A DNA stretch of 64,000 bases from Bacillota bacterium. GTDB taxonomy: Bacteria > Bacillota > Clostridia > Christensenellales > Aristaeellaceae. The position numbers and the translations under genes were made by a program. Location: contig JAEZHM010000081.1 of NCBI GenBank assembly GCA_023416585.1, positions 124,001 through 188,000 on the forward strand. Reading direction: 5' to 3'. Below are positions 51,790-60,032 of this stretch, one piece after another (position 1 is the first letter of the stretch; every line of letters begins with the position of its first letter). The notes beneath the pieces were generated by a model. That model worked only from the letters and a program-made list of their open reading frames with translations, was not told where the DNA came from and ran no database searches.

Positions 51790-52048
51790 AAATTCATAGA
51801 AAATGCGATGATGGATGAGAGTAGGCGGCAGGAAATTTCAAGAGAGCCCGGGTTGGTGGAAACGGGTATTGGAGAGCCGTTGAACGAGGAGCCGGAGCAG
51901 AAGGTGAAGCGTTTTGTCAGCCTTCCGTAACCTTACGATACGAGGAAGGGCATTGATGGATGCCCATAGAGTGGATTGCATTGCAATCAATGAGGGTGGT
52001 ACCGCGAAAGTAGGCCTTTCGTCCTTTTATGGATGAAAGGCTTTTTTT
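51790..52048 (+). promoter_or_regulatory. T-box riboswitch, glutamate type
   Basis: Stem I carries the GAGAGTA motif near 51818 and the AGAGAGCC...GGTGGAA distal elements at 51841-51860. The stem GGCGGC (51824-51829) pairs with GCCGTT (51876-51881), and the specifier loop that follows reads GAACGAG; both GAA (51882-51884) and GAG (51886-51888) are Glu codons. The T-box core GAGGGTGGTACCGCG lies at 51992-52006. The terminator is 52014-52024 with 52031-52041 followed by seven T. Uncharged tRNA-Glu should switch on the synthetase gene. Confidence 0.95.
52014..52048 (+). terminator. T-box terminator
   Basis: An 11-bp stem with one G-U pair, loop TTTTAT and seven T residues. Its 5' arm lies downstream of the T-box sequence that forms the alternative antiterminator. 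Confidence 0.92.
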
Positions 52049-52063
52049 GTTGGAGGAGATAAG

Positions 52064-53716
52064 ATGAGTACCTATGCACAGATGGCAGACCTGTTGTTCC
52101 CCCGTGTAAAAAAGCGTGCTGATGAAGTCATTGCCATGTACCCACCAAGGAAGCTGCCTGCCGGCGCTATGGTCACGCGGCTGGCGCCAAGCCCGACAGG
52201 GGAACTCCATGTCGGCTCGCTGTATGCGGCATTCCTTTCGTATCGCCTGGCGAAGCAGTCGGGCGGCGTGTTTTATATCCGCCTGGATGACACAGACCAG
52301 AAGCGGGAAGTAGGCGGCGCAAGCGATCGGATTCCAATGGAATTACGCCTCTTTGGCATAGCGTATGAAGAGGGTTTCTTTCACGAGAGCAGCGAATTGG
52401 GGGAATACGGGCCATACATCCAAAGCAGACGAAAAGAAATATATCATGTTTTTGCAAAACAACTGGTTTACGAAGGCAAGGCATACCCATGCTTTTTAAG
52501 CGAAGAAGAGCTGGATGAAATGCGTGCTGAGCAGAAGCGGCAGGGTGTTGATATCGGATATTATGGTGATTGGGCTATTCACCGCCGGATGGAATTAGAA
52601 GAAATAAAGCGGGCAATGGATTTGGGAAAAAGGTTTACACTGCGCTTAAGATCGCCCGGGGACATGAATCGAAAAGTATGCTTTGATGATCTTTTTAAAG
52701 GATCAATCAGCATGCCTGAAAATATACAGGATATTGTTCTATTGAAATCCGACGGTTTGCCCACATATCACTTTGCCCATGTGATTGATGATTTCCTGAT
52801 GCATACGACGCATGTGCTGCGGGGTGATGAATGGCTTTCCTCCTATCCCATTCACCGTCAGCTCTTTGAGGTGCTTGGATGGGAACCGCCGGTATATGGT
52901 CATCTTGCCCCAATTATGAAAAAGGAAGGGGCTTCCAAGCGCAAATTCAGCAAGCGCAAAGATAAGGACGGCCATGCTGCCTACTACAGAGAACTTGGAA
53001 TCCCGCCTTTGGCCTTGCGCGAATATTATATGCGCCTTATCAACTCTACCTTTGAAGAATGGCGGCGTGCAAATCCCTTGCTTCCCTTAGAGTCATATAC
53101 CATTGACCTTCAAAAATTAGGAAGCAGCGGGCCTGTTTTTGATATGGAGAAGCTAAATGATATTGCCAAGGACATCATTGCAGCAATGGACGCAGGCTTT
53201 TGTCTTGAAGCGTTGACGGTATGGGCAAAAGAGTATGACCCTGCTTTTTACGAAGTACTATGCCATGATCGGCCTTATGCGTTCAACGTACTGGGGATCG
53301 GGCGGGGAATAGCAAAGCCGCGCAAGGATATTTCAAAATGGTCGGAGGTCCGCCCGGCGCTTGGGTATTTTTGGGATGCATTTTTCAAGATAGATCCGTC
53401 GCTATTGACCCATAGTATGCATGAGGTCTCTTTATTACAAACCTATGCGAAGGAATATGAACCTGAACAAACAAAGGAAGACTGGTACTCACATCTAAAG
53501 GCCATGGCCGGGATGCTGGGTTATACAAGTGATAAAAGGGCCTTCGCGGAGGACCCGACTGCCTACAAAGGAACGCTGGCCGATGCCGCATCCATTCTCC
53601 GCTATGCTCTGACAGGCCGGGAAAATTCCCCGGACCTATACGATATCATGCAGGTGATGGGGCAAAAGCGTGTTTCAGATCGCTTGACTCAGGCGGCAGA
53701 TATTTGTAAGCCATGA
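52064..53716 (+). CDS. gltX: Glutamyl-tRNA synthetase
   Basis: 550 residues, class I synthetase. The HIGH-type motif is PSPTGELHVGSLYAAF and the KMSKS-type motif is KRKFSKRKDKDG. VFYIRLDDTDQKREVGGA binds glutamate and ATP. It charges tRNA-Glu with glutamate. A stretch of about 35 residues precedes the Rossmann fold, longer than in common GltX, and VGS replaces the usual IGG; this is a clostridial variant form. GGAGGAG precedes the ATG, which follows the T-box terminator by 15 bases. Control by the T-box fixes the amino acid identity. Confidence 0.96.
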   Translation: MSTYAQMADLLFPRVKKRADEVIAMYPPRKLPAGAMVTRLAPSPTGELHVGSLYAAFLSYRLAKQSGGVFYIRLDDTDQKREVGGASDRIPMELRLFGIAYEEGFFHESSELGEYGPYIQSRRKEIYHVFAKQLVYEGKAYPCFLSEEELDEMRAEQKRQGVDIGYYGDWAIHRRMELEEIKRAMDLGKRFTLRLRSPGDMNRKVCFDDLFKGSISMPENIQDIVLLKSDGLPTYHFAHVIDDFLMHTTHVLRGDEWLSSYPIHRQLFEVLGWEPPVYGHLAPIMKKEGASKRKFSKRKDKDGHAAYYRELGIPPLALREYYMRLINSTFEEWRRANPLLPLESYTIDLQKLGSSGPVFDMEKLNDIAKDIIAAMDAGFCLEALTVWAKEYDPAFYEVLCHDRPYAFNVLGIGRGIAKPRKDISKWSEVRPALGYFWDAFFKIDPSLLTHSMHEVSLLQTYAKEYEPEQTKEDWYSHLKAMAGMLGYTSDKRAFAEDPTAYKGTLADAASILRYALTGRENSPDLYDIMQVMGQKRVSDRLTQAADICKP

Positions 53717-53738
53717 GAGGAGAGGCGTGAAATACTGC

Positions 53739-55922
53739 TTAACCTATTTGCAGCATGCGTCCATCCGGCAACATAATTTTTCCTGAAACCTCGTACAATC
53801 CGCACGGAACCGGAGAGATTTCGTATTTTGCAAAGCCGGGTTCCACCGGCCGGATGCCAAGCACGTAAGCCATATACAGATACAAAGGTACGGCGGACCA
53901 GGCATGACACAGGCTCCCGGCACGCTCAAAATCCCAGCCGCCTTTTTCTGTTTCCCAGAAGGTGGACGCTCCCCGCACAAGCATGTCCCCAAAGACACGG
54001 GCGATACGGCCAAGAGCCTTCCGGGCATGGCGTTCGCCTTTTTTCAAAAGCGCTTCGAAGAGGAATATGGAATAGCTAAGCGATATGGGCGAAAGTTTCT
54101 CATCTGCCAGGCATTGTAGAACAGCATCCTCTTTTTCAGCAGGACAGACTGAGCAGTACACAGCAAGGGAATTGGCAAGCTCCGAAGTATGCCAGCAGCT
54201 ATGTTCGTTCCTATACGTATAATAAAGGCCTATTTCCGTATCTCGGAAAAAATGATCCGTAGCAATGCGCAGTCTTTCCGCTTCCGCACGATATGCTTTA
54301 GCTTCGGGCATTTTCAATAAATCAAGCATATGGGCAATGCGCGACGAGGCCTCGGCGGCCAGCATATTGAGCGGCGCATCATACCGCATGGCTTCTTCTC
54401 TGCCAATCGATTTTTCTGATCCGTCAAGCCCCGGCCGCCATTCGTAGAAGTTCCAGTATGCATCGCCTGTATAGGCTGGGATCAGCCCGCATTCCGCCCG
54501 CCGCGATAGCATTCCATCCACGATGGCGCACGCCACGGGCAATGCCTCACGTACAAACGTTACATCGCCGCTGTACATAAGATACTCCTCAAGCGCCAGA
54601 ACAAAAATCAATGAAAAGCTTGGAATCGTAATGGGTACAGCCGCGGGGGCGCATAGTTCCAGCAATCCGTCATCCCTTAACGATAACGCAAGAAGCCTCA
54701 AACTTTCTCGCGGTATTTCATACTCCCCAAATGCGTAATACCCGCAAAGCATTTGATTGCGCGAATCCATCGCATACAGCGCCTGCTCGCGCCATGGGCA
54801 GTCTTCGTAGTGCTCATGCAGGCAGGCCTTCAGCGTGTCGCGGCAAACGCTGAATATACGGGTATGCAAACCGTCTGCCGTATGGAAGGCTGGCCATTCA
54901 CACAGCGGATACTGAACCTTACGGACACCGACGTATTGAATTTCCACTACATGGGAGGCAATAAACAGCTGAATAAACCTTAAGCCGCATCTGTGGTATA
55001 AATGGGTGAAATGATTCTGACCGGCTTTCGCGTAGAATCTTGCAGCAAAGTTCCTGCCGCCAACGTATGTCCGAACCCTTAGATCATCCGTATGCTCGCC
55101 CCAGCCGATCAGTATTTCACAAGCAGATGGCACGGTCAGTTCCAGGTCAAGGAAACCTACCGTTTCTTTGCCCAGGTCCGCAACGATCCATATTCCGCCG
55201 CCGTCCCCTGCCGCGTACCGTACCGCCGCTTTAGGAAAGGTAGGCTGCACATTCAGACCGGTCATGCCTTTATTTTCACGAAATGCCATGGAGGCATACT
55301 GCATGCGTTTTCCAATTGTATCGCCGGCTAGATCCCCGAAATATACACCCTGGGATACAACCATTGCGCCTGCCCGGTCATATAGTTCAAGGCGTTTGAT
55401 GGGGCGCGCGTGAAATGAACGCGTATGTTCAAACACATCCGGCTGTTCATATTCCGGCATGGCTGAGCAGGCGTTGTACCCAAAAGTATAGCCCATTTGC
55501 TTTGAGATGAGATCCGCATCACCGCTTTTATAGCTGGGGTCACGGGCAACAAGCGTATCCATACCGCTTACGGCAATTACCTTTCCGCCAACGCACACCT
55601 CAAATATCAAAGCAGGCCTTCCGGGCCTGTATACGGAACTCTCCGTTACCGGGCAGTAAGCTCCGATTTCCATAAAATTCTGGCCTTTTTTTAGGCAGCC
55701 GGAAATATCAATTTCGTCGTACACCTTAAATTCCGGCAAGTCTGCGTATTGGCCGAATCCAACGAGCATGCCATTGATATTCACCACATACTGCGCGTCC
55801 GCGCTGATGAAAAGGACAGCATTTTCACATTCTGCTGCTATAAAGGCGTGGCGAGCCAATATGTACTGGTTTGGCCCGCTGTATTCCTTTACCCAGATCC
55901 ATTGGGATGATTCAAATGGCAT
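53739..55922 (-). CDS. GH78-like alpha-L-rhamnosidase family protein
   Basis: 727 residues, no signal peptide; GGAGG is seven bases before the ATG. The N-terminal half is a beta-sandwich region (WIWVKEYSGPNQYILARHAF, carrying NINGMLVGFGQY). The catalytic (alpha/alpha)6 part carries HEHYEDCPWREQALYAMDSRNQ, a hallmark of GH78-type enzymes, then DGLLELCAPA and YWNFYEWRPGLDG. It probably releases rhamnose or a related sugar from imported oligosaccharides, although the family includes members of unknown specificity. Last gene of the long leftward operon; convergent with gltX. Confidence 0.87.
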   Translation of the reverse strand: MPFESSQWIWVKEYSGPNQYILARHAFIAAECENAVLFISADAQYVVNINGMLVGFGQYADLPEFKVYDEIDISGCLKKGQNFMEIGAYCPVTESSVYRPGRPALIFEVCVGGKVIAVSGMDTLVARDPSYKSGDADLISKQMGYTFGYNACSAMPEYEQPDVFEHTRSFHARPIKRLELYDRAGAMVVSQGVYFGDLAGDTIGKRMQYASMAFRENKGMTGLNVQPTFPKAAVRYAAGDGGGIWIVADLGKETVGFLDLELTVPSACEILIGWGEHTDDLRVRTYVGGRNFAARFYAKAGQNHFTHLYHRCGLRFIQLFIASHVVEIQYVGVRKVQYPLCEWPAFHTADGLHTRIFSVCRDTLKACLHEHYEDCPWREQALYAMDSRNQMLCGYYAFGEYEIPRESLRLLALSLRDDGLLELCAPAAVPITIPSFSLIFVLALEEYLMYSGDVTFVREALPVACAIVDGMLSRRAECGLIPAYTGDAYWNFYEWRPGLDGSEKSIGREEAMRYDAPLNMLAAEASSRIAHMLDLLKMPEAKAYRAEAERLRIATDHFFRDTEIGLYYTYRNEHSCWHTSELANSLAVYCSVCPAEKEDAVLQCLADEKLSPISLSYSIFLFEALLKKGERHARKALGRIARVFGDMLVRGASTFWETEKGGWDFERAGSLCHAWSAVPLYLYMAYVLGIRPVEPGFAKYEISPVPCGLYEVSGKIMLPDGRMLQIG

Positions 55923-55964
55923 GCAAAGTCCTCCGGCTGTTTTCCCTATAGACCGCCACGCTGT

Positions 55965-56414
55965 TTACCTTAAGGATCCGTCCATCATTTCCAGTTTTTT
56001 TACCCGGCGGCGGAATTCCTCACTGGTGGAAAACTTGGCCGCAAGAAACAAGTCGATTAGTTCCAGTGCCACAGTGTGGCCTATAATCTGCGCACCCATG
56101 GCGATCACCTGCACATCGTCATGCTCCACGCACTGGTGAGCGGTATAGATGTCATGGCACACGGATGCCCGGATACCGGAAATCTTGTTGCATGCGATGC
56201 AAGCGCCAACGCCTGTGCCGCAGAACATAATGCCACGCTCGCAACTTTCATCCAGTATGGCGGCACATACCTTCTTGGCGATATCGGGAAAATCCACTGG
56301 ATTTGGATCGTAACTTCCGAAATCAGTGATTTCATGCCCCTTTGACCGAAGAATGTCCAGTACTTTTTCCTTCAGGGGAAATCCCGCGTGATCGGAGCCA
56401 ACTGCGATTTTCAT
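55965..56414 (-). CDS. RpiB/LacA/LacB-family sugar-phosphate isomerase
   Basis: 149 residues with the family opening KIAVGSDHAGFPLKEKV, GSYDPNPVDFPDIA, and the catalytic-cysteine segment GIMFCGTGVGACIACNKISGIRA. It interconverts ribose-5-P and ribulose-5-P (RpiB), or allose-6-P or galactose-6-P in relatives. AAGGAGGAG precedes the ATG. It follows the AraC-type regulator and precedes the GH78-like gene, so a pentose- or aldose-phosphate product of this operon is implied. It is not paired with a second LacA/B subunit, which favours the RpiB type. Confidence 0.94.
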   Translation of the reverse strand: MKIAVGSDHAGFPLKEKVLDILRSKGHEITDFGSYDPNPVDFPDIAKKVCAAILDESCERGIMFCGTGVGACIACNKISGIRASVCHDIYTAHQCVEHDDVQVIAMGAQIIGHTVALELIDLFLAAKFSTSEEFRRRVKKLEMMDGSLR

Positions 56415-56452
56415 AGAACTCCTCCTTATATGTTAGATGGGATATTCGCTTT

Positions 56453-58774
56453 TCAGCCACTTAGTCCCTGCTCGCTGCGGTAAGCGGTAGGCGTTAAGCC
56501 CGCAACGGTTTTGAAGACACGGTTAAAGCTTTGAATGCTGTTGAAGCCCGTCGCTTTGGCAATGTCGCCAACAGGCATCCTGCTGCTTTTCAATAATTCT
56601 TTGGCGACCTCCATACGCTTTTCGCAAAGCAGATCATTGAACGTACTGCCGCATTGCTGCTTGAGCATGCGGTTGATATAGGTGGGGGAATACATCAGCT
56701 TGTCTGAAAGATCGGCAATGGTTACATCCCGGCTATAATGCTGAGTGATAAACACAAGAGTCAGTTCATAAATATGGCCGGATGTCTTGGTGTGCCGCTG
56801 GGCGATGAAGACGGTAGCATCATCGCAAAAACCGGTAAAGCAGTTTTCAAACTCTGCGATTTCCCTAAAGCCCGATAGCTTGGCCGCCATATCGCCCATA
56901 TACTCCGTGATTTCCTCCAGATGATACCCCAATTCATGCAATATCCCCATCACGCAGTTGACGTAGTGGGAAAATACGCTTTGTGCCCCTAGCATTTGCA
57001 GCATCATTCCGGTTTCGCGGGACTCATATAATTCATTCAGGCTGTCGTGCACCCTTGTCACATCCGCGGCGCGTATATGGTCGCACAGCCGCTTTTCGAT
57101 ATCCACGGGAAAGTGGGCCTGAACCTTAATCTGCATGACGGCCTGGGGATAGAATATGGCCTGCCCGCGGCCCATGGAAAAGCGGTAGGCCATAGCGACG
57201 CCGGCCTCCCGCATGGAGGTGGGAATTTCCTGAATAGTCTTTTTGAAGGAGCCTATACCCACAGTGATGCTGAAAGGAAAATACTGTTCGATGCTTACAC
57301 AGGCTTCGCTGCATTGATGGAAGAGCTGTTCAGCCGATTCCTCACGGTCGGGCAGCTCCAACAGATAATACGATTCCGACGGATCAAGCCCGGGAATGTT
57401 AGCTCCCGTCCAGCACCAATCCCCCAAAAGCTCCGACAGTATATTTTTGATTACGAATTCGTAGAGGACCTGGTCTTCGGCTGTGAAACGGCCGCAAAAA
57501 TCCCGGTAGTGGTCTATATGATATCCGACCACGCAGTGGACGGCATTTTCCGGAAAGGTTAGGCCCGCAAGAGTCGTGCGTTCCCTGATTAGCTCTTCGC
57601 TTTTCACGCTGCCGAACATAAGGTCGCGGGTGATCTTCTCCAAGACCAAGGGATGGTACTTTTGCGTTTTTGCGCTCAAATCGGCGTTGGTTTGAGCAAT
57701 TTCATGAAATCGCTCAAAGAGCATGCGAAACTCCTTATACCGAGCGTCATTATCCGCATGGCGGGGCGTTTGCGTGGAGGTTAACAGCCGCTCCACCGGC
57801 TGGTAGAGCTGTTTTGCCGTGAAAACCGTCATGAAAACACCCAGCACAAGTACAAGCAGCGTCAGCCACAGGCTGGTGTTGGTAACGCTTTGAGCCCGTT
57901 CATAGTATTCGGATATGGGCTGCACCATGATATAAGTGCAGCCGCTGACGGCGGATGCATCCACGGTGACGACCGTCTGTGTACCACCGATGGTGAGCAG
58001 TTCGCCCGTTCTTTTTTCGCTCGCGGCCAGCTTGATGATGTTCAGCTGCGCAATATAGGTTTTAGCATATTCGCAGTCGTTATAGCTGATGGGATTGCCT
58101 CTGTCATCCAGTATGAGCAGGAAGGTGTTTGTGCCCGTCACCGCACTTTGAATTTGCGAAAGAAAGCTGTTTCTGTCCAAATTTACAGCCAGAAGCGCCG
58201 TGCAATGCTTTCTCCCCAAGGGCAGTTTGCGCAAAATGGTGATTCCTTCCGACTCCTGCGTCTTATCGATAAAGCGTATCTTCCGATTGGGAAGCATCAG
58301 CGGCCCCTGCTCCGCCTGGTCTAGTTTTTCCATCCATTCCTTATCATGGAAGGTATCGGAGGCATAGACGCCGTAGCTTGTGATCATGTAAGGCGTATCA
58401 AGGTAATACAAATACACGGAATGCATGTTTTCGTCCGCTGCCTGCATGACGGAAAGCTTTGTCTGAATCCGGTTAAGGTCCCACAGGTCAAGGGCAGGGT
58501 CGGCATTCAGGTATTTGGAAACCAGAGGATCCAGAGCCAGCTGCAGTGAGGAAACGGCCACCCTTTCCAGCGCGTCGTCCACGCGGGTTTTTACCATGGA
58601 AAGCAGGGCGGTATTCGATTTCTGTATTTCCTGTTCCATCATGTGGCGGGATGGAAGATAAACCAATGCCATGCCGCCTACGGCGCATACGACAATGGCC
58701 ATGTAAATAAACATGCAGGCGGCAACCTTGTAGCGATCCAGGATATTCCGCATCCATGCGATGATTCGCTTCAA
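56453..58774 (-). CDS. Membrane-bound AraC-family regulator (cache-like sensor)
   Basis: About 773 residues. A transmembrane helix near 20-43 (AACMFIYMAIVVCAVGGMALVYL) is followed by an extracellular sensor of about 250 residues, a second helix (LWLTLLVLVLGVFMTVF), a cytoplasmic middle region, and a C-terminal AraC double helix-turn-helix (DVTIADLSDKLMYSPTYINRMLKQQCGSTFNDLL, VGDIAKATGFNSIQSFNRVFKTVAGLTPTAYR). It probably senses an external sugar and controls this operon. The TTG at 58774 fits the perfect AGGAGG at eight bases; an ATG three codons earlier is too close to it. Confidence 0.9.
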   Translation of the reverse strand: MKRIIAWMRNILDRYKVAACMFIYMAIVVCAVGGMALVYLPSRHMMEQEIQKSNTALLSMVKTRVDDALERVAVSSLQLALDPLVSKYLNADPALDLWDLNRIQTKLSVMQAADENMHSVYLYYLDTPYMITSYGVYASDTFHDKEWMEKLDQAEQGPLMLPNRKIRFIDKTQESEGITILRKLPLGRKHCTALLAVNLDRNSFLSQIQSAVTGTNTFLLILDDRGNPISYNDCEYAKTYIAQLNIIKLAASEKRTGELLTIGGTQTVVTVDASAVSGCTYIMVQPISEYYERAQSVTNTSLWLTLLVLVLGVFMTVFTAKQLYQPVERLLTSTQTPRHADNDARYKEFRMLFERFHEIAQTNADLSAKTQKYHPLVLEKITRDLMFGSVKSEELIRERTTLAGLTFPENAVHCVVGYHIDHYRDFCGRFTAEDQVLYEFVIKNILSELLGDWCWTGANIPGLDPSESYYLLELPDREESAEQLFHQCSEACVSIEQYFPFSITVGIGSFKKTIQEIPTSMREAGVAMAYRFSMGRGQAIFYPQAVMQIKVQAHFPVDIEKRLCDHIRAADVTRVHDSLNELYESRETGMMLQMLGAQSVFSHYVNCVMGILHELGYHLEEITEYMGDMAAKLSGFREIAEFENCFTGFCDDATVFIAQRHTKTSGHIYELTLVFITQHYSRDVTIADLSDKLMYSPTYINRMLKQQCGSTFNDLLCEKRMEVAKELLKSSRMPVGDIAKATGFNSIQSFNRVFKTVAGLTPTAYRSEQGLSG

Positions 58775-58855
58775 CGGCATCACCTCCTAGGAGAATACAA
58801 ACGCGGGAACGGTCTTAGCCGCTCTCGCGCATGGATTAATTTGGATGCCAAGTGA

Positions 58856-58890
58856 AAAAAGTCGGAGAGGCGCACATAAGAATGTGCGCC
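58856..58890 (-). terminator. Hairpin between ADP-ribosylglycohydrolase-like and regulator genes
   Basis: Perfect 9-bp stem GGCGCACAT/ATGTGCGCC (58869-58877 with 58882-58890) with a four-base loop; on the minus strand a T6 run follows seven bases after the stem. It may partly end transcription. Confidence 0.6.
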
Positions 58891-58904
58891 CTATCCCAAA
58901 GCGT

Positions 58905-59969
58905 TTATGCCTTTACCATGACTTCGATGTATTTTTTTGCTTCCGACAAAGAGGCCATAAAGGCATTATACAATCCGTCGGCATGCTCGCGCAAGGTGCG
59001 CTGAGAGTTAGTATACTTGTTCTGGGTGGTGGCATAATCCAGCTGCTTGATCCACTTTTCGGGGATGGAGGCTGCCCCGGTCAGCGCGCCGGAAATGCCG
59101 CCGGCCACTGCGGCCACGCAGTCTGTATCCCTACCCATGTTGACACCGGCCACGACAGCTTCCCTGGTATCGCCCTTTACCATCTGGAAAATGCACATGC
59201 CCTTGGTGACCACTTCGTTGGCAAAGCTGAAGCAATAGGGGATGCCGATGCCGCTGTACACACTGTCAAAATAGCTGCGCAGTTCCCTGATATCTTTCAT
59301 ACCTTTTGTTTTTTGGAGTTCCCGCTCCAATTCGGGGCGGACCATTGTCTGGTCGCAATTGGTTAGCACATCATGGATTACGCTTTCCACCGTGGCTTCC
59401 GGTTTGGTGGCCGAGGCAATGGCGATGCCGGTGACGCAGGCCCACTTGAGCCCTCTGCTGTTGGAAGTTTGATAGAGCTGCCCTACCTCCAACACATCTT
59501 CAATGGCATGTTGAATGTGGCCGGCATTAATGAGCGCGACGGCATGGCAGGAGCGGGAGAAGCTGTTCAAACCCGCGTAATCGCAGTATCTGCCCAGGTC
59601 CATGGCCGGGAGGCCTGTTTTGGCCATAGCCAGAAGAACGCCTTCAAAAGGTTCTGACACAAGGCCTGCCGCGTTGGGGTTCATATGGTCCAGCCAGGCT
59701 TTGCGTACATCCTCGGCGTTTACGCGGCCTTGCTTTTCCATAATGGCGGTGATCATCAGCTTCTGCCGCTCCACACCGTCCTCTGTGGTGCCCGGTTCCC
59801 GCATCCAGCCGTTCTTATAATGCATATAAGGCAGAAAATCCTCAATCAACCCATGTTTTTTCTCGATTACCGGCCAAAGAGAGCCTTCCTCCGGGGCACC
59901 CATGGCGGAGCCGATATGGCAGCCCGCGATACAGCCGAAAAACTTTTCCTTAAGGGATACATTGCTCAT
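58905..59969 (-). CDS. ADP-ribosylglycohydrolase (DraG/ARH) family protein
   Basis: 354 residues, ATG with AAGGAG eight bases upstream. The N-terminal KFFGCIAGCHIGSAMGAPEEG and the C-terminal VAGVNMGRDTDCVAAVAGGISGALTG match the DraG/ARH fold, in which Asp residues hold two magnesium ions. The first metal motif reads GTTEDGVERQ rather than the TDDT form. Members cleave ribosyl glycosidic bonds (ADP-ribose on proteins, and related N- or O-ribosides). Placed between a sugar importer and RpiB/GH78 genes, it more likely acts on an imported small glycoside than on protein ADP-ribosylation (inference). Confidence 0.9.
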   Translation of the reverse strand: MSNVSLKEKFFGCIAGCHIGSAMGAPEEGSLWPVIEKKHGLIEDFLPYMHYKNGWMREPGTTEDGVERQKLMITAIMEKQGRVNAEDVRKAWLDHMNPNAAGLVSEPFEGVLLAMAKTGLPAMDLGRYCDYAGLNSFSRSCHAVALINAGHIQHAIEDVLEVGQLYQTSNSRGLKWACVTGIAIASATKPEATVESVIHDVLTNCDQTMVRPELERELQKTKGMKDIRELRSYFDSVYSGIGIPYCFSFANEVVTKGMCIFQMVKGDTREAVVAGVNMGRDTDCVAAVAGGISGALTGAASIPEKWIKQLDYATTQNKYTNSQRTLREHADGLYNAFMASLSEAKKYIEVMVKA

Positions 59970-59988
59970 AATTTACACTCCTTGTTAT

Positions 59989-60024
59989 CCGGGAGAATGA
60001 GGTGTTTTCACTTCATCCTCCCGG
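59989..60024 (-). other. Stem-loop after binding-protein gene
   Basis: A 16-base arm (59989-60004) pairs with 60009-60024, with 14 Watson-Crick pairs, around a TTTT loop, nine bases after the stop codon. There is no T run beyond it. Confidence 0.7.
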
Positions 60025-60032
60025 AATTTTTC

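Noticed and set aside
58905..59969. Reading the ADP-ribosylglycohydrolase-like gene as an antitoxin or phage-defence component (DarG/macrodomain-like)
   Set aside because: No toxin-like ADP-ribosyltransferase is adjacent, the fold is DraG/ARH type, and it lies inside a sugar importer operon.
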